Of a stretch of DNA of 28,990 nucleotides, positions 1-8,947 are shown in pieces; within the stretch, counting starts at the first letter, position 1, and the number at the start of each line of letters is the position of its first letter. The DNA is from Campylobacter concisus. Its GTDB lineage: Bacteria; Campylobacterota; Campylobacteria; Campylobacterales; Campylobacteraceae. The notes under the pieces were generated by a model. It had not been told where the DNA came from and did no database searches. It saw nothing but the letters and a program-made list of their open reading frames with translations. The stretch is taken from assembly GCA_018375265.1 (NCBI GenBank), contig JAHADO010000002.1:1-28990 (forward strand), written 5' to 3'. The position numbers and the translations under genes are program-made.

Positions 1-4
1 TGAG

Positions 5-1321
5 ATGACTCATATCTTGAATGAAAATGGTCACGATATCTATATCAAAATGGTGCCATACTCAGCAACACTTGAAGAGACAACTTCTAAGACAGCAAAA
101 GCGTCAAAGAAGTTCCACGTATGCTACGAGATTGCTGTCTTTAATGTTGCTGACACAACTTGCAAGATAGCGGAACCAGCATCAATTGACGCAATTGTCA
201 AGACCAAAAGTCGCACCAACAAGGTGTTTGGTGTACACACTTGCAACCCAAAGGAATTCGTCGAAGACCTCGTGTATACACGCATGGTAAATACATCACC
301 AAGTTCCTCAAGCACCTTTGACGCAAACCTAAAGGCTTTCTACAACAACTATGACCTCTATGACGCTATTTGTCACAAATCAGAAGAATGGCAAGCCAAC
401 GCTGCAAAAACCGTCTCTGACTATTTGGACTCATTTGCGCCAAGCCAACACAAAGCGAACATTTATTCGGTCATCGAAATTGTACAACAGCTTGAGACCT
501 ACAATATTCCGCTGAACCTCTATCGCGATATCTATCATCGCCTCGCAGCAGAATATAATGACACAGAGCTTACAGAAATCTGTAAGCACAACCTCAACCT
601 GTTGATGTCTAACACGCTTGACCATCTCAACACAGTCAAGAACACGCTCACATCTCTTCTTGTGCCACAGGTCGAGCCTGCTATTGACCCAATGTACTCA
701 AAGGAGCAAGCTGCGGCTATCACCACAAAAGAGCCACTTGCTCTAGTACAATCTGTTGCTGGCTCTGGCAAAAGTTCGGTCATTCTTGCTCGCATCAAGT
801 ACATGGTTGAGTCTGGTATCGACCCTAACGATATCACAGTCTTGTCGTTCACTAACGCTGCGGCAAACCACATTAGCGACCTTAACCCTGATGTTCACTC
901 AATGACCATTGCTAAGATGATTCACACCATCTATACCAATAACTTTGACAAGCATCAGCTCTCAAGCATTGACACCATTATCAACTCACTTGATATTTAT
1001 ATGCCTGATGACCAATTCGCTTATGAGTTTAAAAAGCGCCTTCGTAGCACAGCAAAAGCTGACCGCGATGCCTTCACAACCCTCAATAACTTCATTGAGG
1101 AGAACTATGACGAGGTCATGAACACCCTCGACATCATTGGTCAGACATCGCTAGAGCTTGAGATTATCATCTGCTACCAGAAGATTGACACCCTCGCTGA
1201 ACCACCAGAGGTCAAAAGCAAATATCTTATCATCGATGAGGTCCAAGATAACTCCATCTTTGAGTTCATCTATACCCTCAAGTATGTTGATAAGAACAAA
1301 GAATCCCTGTTCATTGTGGGT
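5..1321 (+). CDS. UvrD/Rep-like superfamily 1 DNA helicase, exon 1
   Basis: N-terminal 439 codons of an ATP-dependent DNA helicase. The Walker A motif GSGKS is at about residues 253-257 and the Walker B/motif II DEVQD at 411-415. The frame then reads LFIVG and is cut by an intron exactly where motif III (VGD..Q) should follow. Joining base 1321 to 2458 restores IVGDASQTLYEF, a textbook UvrD/PcrA motif III. About 240 residues precede the P-loop. UvrD proteins normally start close to the P-loop, so this is a long extension with no domain I recognise. The ATG at base 5 is the first one seen, but the frame is open to the window edge and no ribosome site is visible, so the true start may lie upstream. 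The spliced protein is at least 792 residues. Confidence 0.9.
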
Positions 1322-2457
1322 AGACTTGCATTGCCCACACTAAACCCTACTAACTGCGGGAAACCAACGCTTACAAATATGATACCGTTATACTTTGGGA
1401 AACCAAGCTATAACAAATAAGTTAACAGCTTATTGTATGGTAACAACTCATATTTCAGTTGCAATCACATTAAAACGCAGCCAGCAACCCTAACGTCAAG
1501 ACGAGGGCTGAAGGTTCATCGACTATCGAAAGCTAAGAATTTACTTCTGAAAATAAGGCGATATAACAATCGCACGAAGCAAATAGAGTAGAGCCTTATG
1601 ACATAAAGGTTTGTCGCATACCGATACTAAGTATGCATAAAACAATTAAATCGAAATGATGGGTATCTATTGACAAAATAAATTATTATGTTATACTATC
1701 AATAGATAATGATATAGTCAGAAAAATTGAAAGTGTGGAATTATGTCAACCACAATCTACGAAATAAACAGAAAGCACACGTTAAACCAAACATTTTTTG
1801 ATACGATTGATACAGAAGCTAAAGCATATTTCTTAGGCTTACTGTGGGCTGACGGTTCATTATCTAAAACAGCCAAACGATGTTCTGGAAATAACAGACT
1901 GTCGATATCTCAAAAAATCGATGATATTGACCAGTTGCACAAAATGCAAATGGCATTAAATTCTAATTACTCGCTGTATATGTCTACAACAAATAATGCA
2001 TATAACAAAAATCACAAAATAGCAACACTATCAATAAATAGTGTCTATCTAGTAAATCAATTAGAATGTCTTGGCATGTGCAACAAAGAAAACAGAACAT
2101 CAATTCCAAAAATGCCAAACAACCTCATGCATCATTTCATCAGAGGTTACTTTGATGGCGACGGTTGCCTTAGTGTTTACCAACAAAAAATCAAAAAATG
2201 GAATATAAATAAACAAGAGTTTTCATTAACAGGTAATGAACAATTACTATTAGCCATAAAACAAATATTAGAGAAATCAGCAAACGTTTCAGACAAAGTA
2301 AAACTGAAACATTATAAACGAACAAACAAAGCTGTTTCTTTACGCTATGGTAAAAAACAAGATATCATATCGTTACATCAATATTTATATGAAAACGCAA
2401 CTTTGTATAATGAAAACAAACATCAAAAATTCGTAGATTTTCAAAACAGATTAAACG
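1322..2457 (+). mobile_element. Group I intron in the helicase gene
   Basis: Self-splicing intron of 1136 bases. The 5' exon end (1315-1321) pairs perfectly with an internal guide sequence at 1333-1339, with the obligatory U.G pair formed by U1321 and G1333. The intron ends in G2457, as expected. P7-like strands are GACTATC at 1521-1527 and GATATAGTC at 1711-1719. A 9-bp P8-like stem (1664-1672 with 1700-1708) lies directly before the P7 3' strand. Removing the intron restores the helicase frame and motif III. It carries a LAGLIDADG endonuclease gene and its own promoter in the P8 loop. I did not assign a structural subgroup. Confidence 0.9.
1670..1697 (+). promoter_or_regulatory. Promoter inside the group I intron
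   Basis: TTGACA (1670-1675), a 16-base spacer and TATACT (1692-1697) lie 45 bases upstream of the endonuclease ATG. The elements lie between, or overlap the edge of, the arms of the P8-like stem. They would allow endonuclease transcription independent of the helicase operon. Confidence 0.65.
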
Positions 2458-2480
2458 GATGCAAGTCAGACGCTCTATGA
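1743..2480 (+). CDS. LAGLIDADG homing endonuclease (intron-encoded)
   Basis: A 245-residue protein with two LAGLIDADG-type helices: FLGLLWADG near residue 30 and FIRGYFDGDG near residue 137. This indicates a single-chain, two-motif homing endonuclease that would cut intronless alleles of the helicase gene and so spread the intron. The start is ATG after GTGGAATT. The last seven sense codons and the TGA stop (2478-2480) lie in helicase exon 2, so the frame crosses the 3' splice site after G2457. The excised intron would therefore have no stop codon for this gene. The gene is visibly more A-rich than the surrounding exons, consistent with independent acquisition. The family call is firm; activity is not shown. 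Confidence 0.9.
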   Translation: MSTTIYEINRKHTLNQTFFDTIDTEAKAYFLGLLWADGSLSKTAKRCSGNNRLSISQKIDDIDQLHKMQMALNSNYSLYMSTTNNAYNKNHKIATLSINSVYLVNQLECLGMCNKENRTSIPKMPNNLMHHFIRGYFDGDGCLSVYQQKIKKWNINKQEFSLTGNEQLLLAIKQILEKSANVSDKVKLKHYKRTNKAVSLRYGKKQDIISLHQYLYENATLYNENKHQKFVDFQNRLNGCKSDAL

Positions 2481-3519
2481 GTTCCGTGCGTCCAACCCTC
2501 GTGCATTAAATGTTCTTGAGTCATCTAACGTCTTCACGAACTACAAAATGCAAACCAATTATCGTTCCAACCAGGAGATTCTTGACTTTGCCAACAAAGT
2601 CCTGTCCAACATCGAGGCAAATCAATACGCCAATCTTCGCCTTCGCGCTAACAGCCTTGCTGCTACCACCACTGACTCTTTCAAGACTAAGGTAAACCTT
2701 CACTATGAGCGAGTCAACAAGATTTCCGATATTGATTCAAAGCTGCCACACATCATCGCAGCAAACGCGGCGCCTTATCTTGACGAAAAGTACAAGAATA
2801 AGGAAAAGGTGGCTTTCCTTGCTTATACAAGGCGCGATGTTGACAGATTCAAGAGTATTCTTACCATCATGTACCCAGGAGCTAATATTGTCAGCCTTGT
2901 CCCTGACAAAATCTATAACTCCACAATCTTCTCCGAGTTCATCAAGCGCTATTGGCAAGATGTAACTTACATGACTGTCCAGAACATTATCCCAGCTATC
3001 CAGACTGAGATTATCAACAAGCTTGACAGCATTACCCACAATGGGTCCAAAGCCATTAACCTCATTCAAATCATGCTTGCTGATTGGGCAAGAGAAGATG
3101 GTGGCTACATTGCTGAACAAGTAAGACAGTACATGAACTCAAGCATCACCAGAGACCAATTCTTTGATGAGCTAAAAAAGTCCATGCTGAGCTTTGAGAT
3201 TCGTCGCAACGCCATTCAGCAGTCCATGCAGGCTGACAAGAATGCCGAAGAAAAGCGAGCAGAAGAGATTGAAAAGGCAGACTTTGTTGTCTCGACCATC
3301 CACTCTGCAAAGGGACTAGAGTTTGAGAATGTCGTTGTTCTGTATCGAGAGAGCTACGACACTTCCGAGGAGATGAAGCGCATGTACTATGTCGCTCTCA
3401 CTCGTGCTATGCAGTCAGAGTACGTTATCGCATACGATATTAGGGCTAATCCTAAGATTGTCGATGACTATAACTCCATTGTAGAGCAGCTCGAAAATGG
3501 TCAACCAGTGACCGCCTAA
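2458..3519 (+). CDS. UvrD/Rep-like superfamily 1 DNA helicase, exon 2
   Basis: C-terminal 353 codons of the helicase, starting in frame at GAT (2458), the Asp of motif III. It continues with motif IV (QTNYRSNQEIL), motif V (STIHSAKGLEFENVVVL) and motif VI (MYYVALTRAM). These complete the set of superfamily 1A motifs, so the spliced gene should be functional. An internal ATG at 2548 could be mistaken for a gene start, but motif III lies upstream of it and would be lost. The gene ends 12 bases before a strong terminator. A likely role is fork restart, repair or recombination during phage replication. Confidence 0.92.
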   Translation, partial: DASQTLYEFRASNPRALNVLESSNVFTNYKMQTNYRSNQEILDFANKVLSNIEANQYANLRLRANSLAATTTDSFKTKVNLHYERVNKISDIDSKLPHIIAANAAPYLDEKYKNKEKVAFLAYTRRDVDRFKSILTIMYPGANIVSLVPDKIYNSTIFSEFIKRYWQDVTYMTVQNIIPAIQTEIINKLDSITHNGSKAINLIQIMLADWAREDGGYIAEQVRQYMNSSITRDQFFDELKKSMLSFEIRRNAIQQSMQADKNAEEKRAEEIEKADFVVSTIHSAKGLEFENVVVLYRESYDTSEEMKRMYYVALTRAMQSEYVIAYDIRANPKIVDDYNSIVEQLENGQPVTA

Positions 3520-3530
3520 ACAACCCAACA

Positions 3531-3567
3531 TAAGGGGCGGTATTCTACCGTCCCTTATTTCTTCTTG
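3531..3567 (+). terminator. Intrinsic terminator after the helicase gene
   Basis: A 12-bp stem (3531-3542 with 3546-3557, one G.U pair) with a TTC loop is followed by ATTTCTTCTT. It separates the helicase gene from rarA. Confidence 0.8.
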
Positions 3568-3584
3568 AAAAGGAGGAAACACCC

Positions 3585-4778
3585 ATGCCTTTAGCCGATA
3601 CATTACGACCAACATCTTTTGACACCATGGTGGGACAAGACCATCTCGTTGGACCACATGGTATTCTTCGCAAAATGGTCGAGAATAACTCTGTATCCTC
3701 ATGTATCTTTTACGGACCACCAGGAACAGGGAAGACCACCGCAGCACTTATCCTCGCAGCGTCAACATCGCGCAATATGGTCAAACTGAACGCAGTATCA
3801 GCATCATCTGCTGACATTAAGCAAGCAACGTCCAAGCCCAACACGCTGCTTTATCTTGATGAGATTCAATACTTTAACAAAAAGCAACAACAGCTTCTCC
3901 TACCATCTGTTGAATCAGGAGACGTAATCTTAATCGCATCTACTACTGAAAACCCATATTTCAGCGTCTATGATGCGCTGCTCTCACGCTGCACCGTGCT
4001 TGAGTTCAAACGACCATCACAAAACAATATCGCAACACTTATCACCGCTGAAGCATCGACACCAACGTCGCCACTTCACGGTCTAAACAAATCGGTTATC
4101 GACCAAATCGCAGCGATATCCTCTGGAGATGTAAGACGAGCCTTAACTTGTGCTGAAACGCTTTGCATGACACATGACCCGCACGACATCGCCGAAGAAA
4201 CTCTGAAAGAGTACACACCGTCTGCTTCTATGGCAGGCTTTGATGCTCATGGTGACAACCATTATACCTACATCTCAGCCTTACAAAAGTCAATCAGAGG
4301 CTCAGACCCAGATGCTGCGGTATTTTGGCTCACAAAGCTGCTCGAAGGCGGCGACATGATAAGCCCAATCAGACGCTTGCAAGTCATCGCGGCTGAAGAC
4401 ATTGGTCTTGCCTACCCTGACGCTATGGTTCACACATTAGCCTGCTGTCAAGTAGCAGAACGACTTGGACTGCCTGAAGCGTATAAACCACTCACTCAAG
4501 CAGCACTGCTCCTAGCTTTAGCACCTAAGTCTAACTCTAACGAGCCAGCCTATATGACAGCACAAAAAGACATTGCTGAAGGAAAAGGAGCAACCGTGCC
4601 ATCTCACCTTGCCTCTGAGCACGCCCCAGGCTACATCTATCCTCACAACTATCCTAATCACTGGGTAGCCCAACAATATCTACCTGATGATATCACTACC
4701 CACTATTACCAACCAGGCAACAATCCTCAGGAACAACAAGCTATTGCCTATTGGAAACAAATCAAAGGAGAACAATAA
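3585..4778 (+). CDS. rarA: RarA/MgsA-like replication-associated AAA+ ATPase
   Basis: A 397-residue clamp-loader-related ATPase. RarA proteins act at stalled replication forks. The sequence follows the family throughout: N-terminal LRPTSFDTMVGQDHL, Walker A GPPGTGKT at 44-51, Walker B LYLDEIQ with Asp92-Glu93, sensor 1 STTENPYF, an arginine-finger region LLSRC, and the RarA C-terminal blocks SIRGSDPDAAVFWL, AAEDIGLAYP and ALAPKSNSNEPAY. It is slightly shorter than cellular RarA (about 420-450 residues). The start is ATG after AAAAGGAGG. Its TAA overlaps the next start (TAATG), suggesting translational coupling. It may serve phage replication together with the upstream helicase. Confidence 0.93.
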   Translation: MPLADTLRPTSFDTMVGQDHLVGPHGILRKMVENNSVSSCIFYGPPGTGKTTAALILAASTSRNMVKLNAVSASSADIKQATSKPNTLLYLDEIQYFNKKQQQLLLPSVESGDVILIASTTENPYFSVYDALLSRCTVLEFKRPSQNNIATLITAEASTPTSPLHGLNKSVIDQIAAISSGDVRRALTCAETLCMTHDPHDIAEETLKEYTPSASMAGFDAHGDNHYTYISALQKSIRGSDPDAAVFWLTKLLEGGDMISPIRRLQVIAAEDIGLAYPDAMVHTLACCQVAERLGLPEAYKPLTQAALLLALAPKSNSNEPAYMTAQKDIAEGKGATVPSHLASEHAPGYIYPHNYPNHWVAQQYLPDDITTHYYQPGNNPQEQQAIAYWKQIKGEQ

Positions 4779-5353
4779 TGCGTCCTGATAAGATTTATGC
4801 ACCTGACGCGCCTATGCCAAAGAAAATCATGCTTTATACCATGATTAATAAAGATGGTACTTGTAAACAAAACACAATTGCGTGTCTTAACGACCAATCT
4901 GTTATTGACCTATGGAATAATTTCATCAATAAATTACAAACAAACGATACTGCAACGTTATGTCAAAGCATCTACGAAATAGATGTACGCCGTCTCAACA
5001 AAACAATCACAATGTTGCTTATCCAAAATGATTTTCTTACAACACCTCAAAATCTAATTGACATCATGCTTTGTAATTGTGATGGCACGTACGGAACAAT
5101 GTACAAAGACCTTGAAAAATCATGGTCTGCAAGCATTGATTCCATGGATGAAAATATGATACTTGATATCCAAACAAAGCTTCTCAAATATATTGATTGC
5201 AATAATATCTCAATCAACCAAACACCAAATGGATATCAGTTTATCTTTCATACAGACGAGAATCAATACGACATTCGAAAAATTCTTGAAACATATTCTA
5301 ATGTGAAACTATACGAAACAATGCTCCCTATTGCCTGGCAAACCAAGCAATAA
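4778..5353 (+). CDS. Hypothetical protein coupled to rarA
   Basis: A 191-residue protein I do not recognise. I chose the ATG at 4778, which overlaps the rarA stop and follows AAAGGAG at a good distance. An upstream TTG (4751) would lie inside rarA with no ribosome site. No signal peptide, membrane segment or metal-binding motif is visible. The composition is ordinary for a soluble protein, and the C-terminal half is rich in Asn, Ile and Asp. It shares the rarA transcript and ends just before the nrdD control region, so a replication accessory role is possible but unsupported. Confidence 0.75.
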   Translation: MRPDKIYAPDAPMPKKIMLYTMINKDGTCKQNTIACLNDQSVIDLWNNFINKLQTNDTATLCQSIYEIDVRRLNKTITMLLIQNDFLTTPQNLIDIMLCNCDGTYGTMYKDLEKSWSASIDSMDENMILDIQTKLLKYIDCNNISINQTPNGYQFIFHTDENQYDIRKILETYSNVKLYETMLPIAWQTKQ

Positions 5354-5355
5354 AA

Positions 5356-5403
5356 TCACAAGATATAGTGTTCACATAAAATTCACAAAACTATATCTTG
5401 ACA
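5356..5403 (+). promoter_or_regulatory. Predicted tandem NrdR boxes upstream of nrdD
   Basis: Two NrdR-like sites lie on the same helical face. Box 1 (5356-5371) matches the published 16-base pattern acaCWAtATatWGtgt at 14 positions. Box 2 (5388-5403) matches 9 of the 10 core positions. The two cores start 32 bases apart, about three helical turns, the spacing typical of NrdR operators. Box 2 overlaps the -35 element. The consensus is recalled, not searched. The host repressor NrdR would hold the operon off when dATP is high. Confidence 0.65.
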
Positions 5404-5426
5404 AATCAATTCATCTGTGCTATAAT
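5398..5426 (+). promoter_or_regulatory. Consensus housekeeping-sigma promoter of the nrdD operon
   Basis: TTGACA (5398-5403), a spacer of exactly 17 bases and TATAAT (5421-5426): a perfect consensus promoter. It drives the small gene at 5483 and nrdD. The -35 element lies inside the second predicted NrdR box. Confidence 0.88.
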
Positions 5427-5482
5427 TATATATCTAATGTACCTTGATAATTGTATAGCGCATTACAGCAAAGGAACCAACA

Positions 5483-5776
5483 ATGCACAATTACAAATCT
5501 ATTGCTCCTTGGCGTGGCTGTCCAGACATTATGTTTGGCTATTACAACGACTATGCTGACCCTGACCTTCTATACAAAGGTTGGGTTTTCAACTATTGGG
5601 ACATCGAGGCTGCTATCTGGGAAAACTTCACAGAAGAGTTTCCTAATTCAACCGATGACGCATTCTCAGCATATGTGCGAGATGCAGCGCCTCTATATCT
5701 CGACGATTGTATTGCCAACAACTATTTCCCACATGGAATCAAAGACTGGCACGATGCTTACGCAACCAAGGAGTAA
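5483..5776 (+). CDS. Small hypothetical protein in the nrdD operon
   Basis: A 97-residue acidic protein rich in Trp, Tyr and Phe, with clusters such as FNYWDIEAAIWENF and HGIKDWHDAY. I do not recognise it. The start is ATG after AAAGGAACCAACA. It is the first gene behind the consensus promoter and ends 25 bases before nrdD, so it shares any NrdR control. Its position suggests a link to nucleotide reduction, but nothing in the sequence identifies it as the NrdG activase: there is no CxxxCxxC radical-SAM motif. Confidence 0.75.
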   Translation: MHNYKSIAPWRGCPDIMFGYYNDYADPDLLYKGWVFNYWDIEAAIWENFTEEFPNSTDDAFSAYVRDAAPLYLDDCIANNYFPHGIKDWHDAYATKE

Positions 5777-5801
5777 TTGTCCAAACAAAGAAAGGAAAAT
5801 T

Positions 5802-7718
5802 ATGGACAATGAACTCAAATTATATGTTGTAAAACGTGACGGAAAAAAGGTACCCTTTGACCGTCAAAAAATTTACAACGCTATTGAAGGAGCTGCTCGC
5901 GAGTGCGGCTCCACAACATCTGACGAGCTAAAACGCCTCACAGACCAAGTGGTCAATAAGTGTCAGACAAAGTCTGACTTATCTGTCGAGGCTATTCAAG
6001 ACATGGTAGAGGACACATTGATGTCTAATAACTACCACGACATCGCTCGTCATTACATTAAATATCGCCAGAACAAAGAAATCGTCAGAGCGAGCAAAAA
6101 GACAGATGACGAAATCTTATCACTCGTAGAATGCCGCAACGAGGAAGCTAACGAGGAGAACTCTAACAAGAATCCAACACTCGTGAGCACCCAGCGTGAC
6201 TATATTGCTGGTATCGTGAGTAAAGATATTGCTCGCAGACGACTTCTTCCAGAAGATGTCGTGAAGGCTCATGACGCTGGTCTTATTCATGTTCATGACA
6301 TGGACTATACGTTGCAACGACTCACTAACTGCTGCTTGGTCAACTTAGACGATATGCTGCAAAACGGCACCATGATTGGTGGCGCAGTCATTGAGAAGCC
6401 ACACAGTTTCTCAACAGCTTGTAATATTGCTGCACAGGTGTCGCTGGCAGTAAGTGCCGTCCAGTACGGAGGTCAGACCTGGTCTTATACACCACTCGCA
6501 AAATTTGTTGACGTCTCAAGACAAGCAATCCGCAAAGAGGTTTATGAGGAGCTTGAGGGCACAGGAATCTCCATTGACAAACTTGAGGAAATTGTCGAGA
6601 GTCGACTCAAGAAAGAAATCACTCGTGGCGTTCAAACAATTCAGTACCAAATCATTACTATGTCGAGTTGCAATGGTCAATCACCATTCGTATCCACCTT
6701 TATGTACCTCAACGAAGCTGGCGATGATGAACAACTAAGACATGACCTTGCCATGGTTATCGAAGAAGTTATCCGTCAACGCTACCAAGGTATTAAGAAC
6801 GAAAAGGGCGTCTGGATTTCACCTTCCTTCCCCAAATTATTATTCGTTCTCGAGGAAGATAACATTCACGAGAACTCAAAGTATTTCTACCTCACTCAAA
6901 TGGCGGCTAAGTGTTCCGCTAAGCGACTTGTTCCAGATTACATTTCTGAAAAGAAGATGAAAGAATATAAGACACCAAAAAACCAGTTCCCTAGCGAAAA
7001 TAATGGCGACGTCTTTGGCTGCATGGGCTGTAGGAGCTTCTTATCCGTGGACGAAACACGAAACGGTTGGAACAATATCGCCCGCGCCAAGAACTATGAC
7101 GGCAAACCCAAATACTACGGGCGTCTAAATAAAGGCGTCTGCACCATCAACTTGCCAGATGTAGGACTATCTGCACACAAAGACATGGACACATTCTGGC
7201 GCATCCTTGACGAAAGACTTGAGCTTTGTCACAAAGCATTGCTCTGGCGTCACAAGCACCTTCTGGGTACCAAGTCAGACGCCGCACCTATTCTATGGCA
7301 ATATGGAGCACTTGCCCGTCTAAACAAAGGTGAGACAATTGACGCTCTACTTAAAGATGGTTATTCAACCATTTCGCTTGGTTACGCTGGCATCTATGAG
7401 TGTGTTATGGCAATGCTGGGCGTCTCACACACAACTACAGAAGGCAAGCAATTTGCCATTGAGATTCTCAAGCATTTAAACGACAAGTGTGACGAATGGA
7501 ACGCTGAGAACAATATCGGATTTTCACTATACTCGACGCCCTTAGAGTCTACAACTTATAAATTCGCCGCTGCGCTCCAAAAGCGCTTTGGTGTTATCGA
7601 GGGCATTACTGACCACGACTATATCACGAACAGCTACCACGTTAACGTTCGTGAACCCATTGACGCTTTCAGCAAACTCTCCATCGAAGGAGACTTCCAG
7701 AAATACTCTCTAGGTGGT
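5802..7718 (+). CDS. nrdD: Anaerobic (class III) ribonucleotide reductase NrdD, exon 1
   Basis: The first 639 codons of the oxygen-sensitive glycyl-radical enzyme that reduces ribonucleoside triphosphates to deoxy forms. Residues 1-95 form an ATP-cone (VVKRDGKKVPFDRQKIYNAI), the allosteric activity site. Family blocks follow: GLIHVHDMDYT, TNCCLVNLDDML, GGAVIEKPHSF, MSSCNGQSPFVSTF, and near the end NSYHVNVREPIDAFSKL. The start is ATG after AAAGGAAAATT. Reading on from the upstream open frame would add about 117 unrelated residues, so that start is rejected. The exon ends at U7718 in the conserved Gly-Gly before ISYVE, where intron 1 interrupts. The complete spliced protein is 743 residues. No nrdG activase is in the window. 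Confidence 0.95.
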
Positions 7719-8701
7719 TTCTAAATACTTATCAAGCCACCTTGAAATCTTGTGAACCGCATGGCAAAGCGGGTGTGCAACTTCGGTTGCGCTAACGGTG
7801 AACGGCAATCGAGCTAATACCGTGCTAAGCCTAGTAAATGCTAGGAAAGTGTACAGACTAACGCGTACTGCGGATATTGCCCCGTAGGAAGCGCAAGAAG
7901 TGTAAAGGCAGGTCTAACCGCCTACTCTAAGATATAGTCGAAAGGAAAACAAATGTATCATTGTGATATATGCAACAGAGAAGTTAAGAAAAAAATTAGA
8001 CTTGGTGGCTATACGCTGTGTTCAAAACACATGCACCAGCTACACAAATATGGTAAATTTCTTGACAATATCCCAAGAACAAACAATGATTTGAACGATT
8101 ACAAAATAGATTACCGCCACAAAACGGTAACGTTCAACATGTACAATCAAAAGAATGTGTACACAGCATCGTTCATAGCTGATTTGGAAGATATTGAAAA
8201 ACTAAAGTACCATAAATGGCGTCTAGGAACTTTCGGATATGCTTTGACTGGTCTACCATCAAAAGGTACTTCAAGAAATGCGAGCCACGTCGTTCTAGGT
8301 ATTGATAGTCGAAAAACTGACCTTGTTGTTGACCACATAAATGGCAACACGCTTGATAACAGAAAGTGTAATCTAAGAGTTATAACCCAACAACAAAATT
8401 TGTTAAACAGACAGCAAACCAACTCGGCTAACGCTCCATCTAAAGGGGTATATTTTGACAAAGCTCGAAATAAATGGGCGTCCGAAATAACGTTTAATGG
8501 GATAAAGATTCATTTTACGCGACAGAAAAATCTCGACGCAGCTGCATTCCAAAGATATGTAGCAGAAAGAATTTTATTCAAAGAATTTTCTCGAAGCGAC
8601 GAAATAGAGAAGCTGAAACAACTATCAAAATCTTTGAACAAACAAGCAAAGTTAAAAATCTCTCTGTATGTAATTCGCAAACTACACAAATATGACCTTT
8701 G
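7719..8701 (+). mobile_element. Group I intron 1 of nrdD
   Basis: Intron of 983 bases. Exon bases 7712-7718 (AGGTGGT) pair with the guide sequence at 7736-7742, with U7718.G7736 at the splice site. The last base is G8701. P7-like strands are AGACTA (7855-7860) and GATATAGTC (7931-7939). Removal joins GGT to TTGATTAGT, giving GGLISYVELP, the conserved NrdD sequence. The catalytic core precedes the HNH gene, whose ribosome site follows the P7 3' strand immediately. Confidence 0.9.
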
Positions 8702-8705
8702 TTGA
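7953..8705 (+). CDS. HNH homing endonuclease with AP2-like domain, nrdD intron 1
   Basis: A 250-residue endonuclease. The N-terminus has a zinc-knuckle pattern (CDIC followed by CSKH). The HNH core is DLVVDHINGNTLDNRKCNLR near residues 125-147, followed by an AP2-like DNA-binding segment (KGVYFDKARNKWASEI). The start is ATG after AAAGGAAAACAA. It is a paralogue of the enzyme in intron 2. Its final Cys codon straddles the 3' splice site and its TGA (8703-8705) is in exon 2, so only unspliced RNA carries a stop codon. It is expected to cut intronless nrdD. Confidence 0.9.
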   Translation: MYHCDICNREVKKKIRLGGYTLCSKHMHQLHKYGKFLDNIPRTNNDLNDYKIDYRHKTVTFNMYNQKNVYTASFIADLEDIEKLKYHKWRLGTFGYALTGLPSKGTSRNASHVVLGIDSRKTDLVVDHINGNTLDNRKCNLRVITQQQNLLNRQQTNSANAPSKGVYFDKARNKWASEITFNGIKIHFTRQKNLDAAAFQRYVAERILFKEFSRSDEIEKLKQLSKSLNKQAKLKISLYVIRKLHKYDLC

Positions 8706-8947
8706 TTAGTTATGTAGAACTACCATCCATGATGGATAACATCGAAGCCATCATCAAAGTCATTCAGCATATTTACGACCATTGCATGTACGCTGAGTTG
8801 AACACCAAGTCAGACTATTGCCAGGCTTGCGGCTTTGATGGCGAGATTCAAATTATTGAGGACGAAAACGGTCATCTTGACTGGGAGTGTCCTCGCTGCG
8901 GAAACCGTGACCATAATACTCTTACGGTCACGCGCAGAACTTGCGGT
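8702..8947 (+). CDS. nrdD: Anaerobic ribonucleotide reductase NrdD, exon 2
   Basis: An 82-codon exon starting TTG ATT AGT (LISYVELP) and ending CGC AGA ACT TGC GGT (RRTCG). It holds the zinc ribbon of the C-terminal domain, with Cys pairs YCQACG and WECPRCG. It also holds the radical-bearing glycine, residue 721 of the spliced protein, in the class III glycyl-radical motif RRTCG. That glycine codon is the last of the exon. Read unspliced, the frame runs into a stop 36 bases into intron 2. Confidence 0.93.

Noticed and set aside
2548..3519. A free-standing helicase fragment starting at ATG 2548
   Set aside because: Motif III and 30 further codons lie upstream in frame from 2458 and join the 5' exon exactly, so it is exon 2 of a split gene.
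5451..5801. A longer start for nrdD within the upstream open frame (757 codons)
   Set aside because: The extra residues are unrelated to NrdD and are the shadow of the 97-residue gene; the ATP-cone begins right after the ATG at 5802, which has a good ribosome site.
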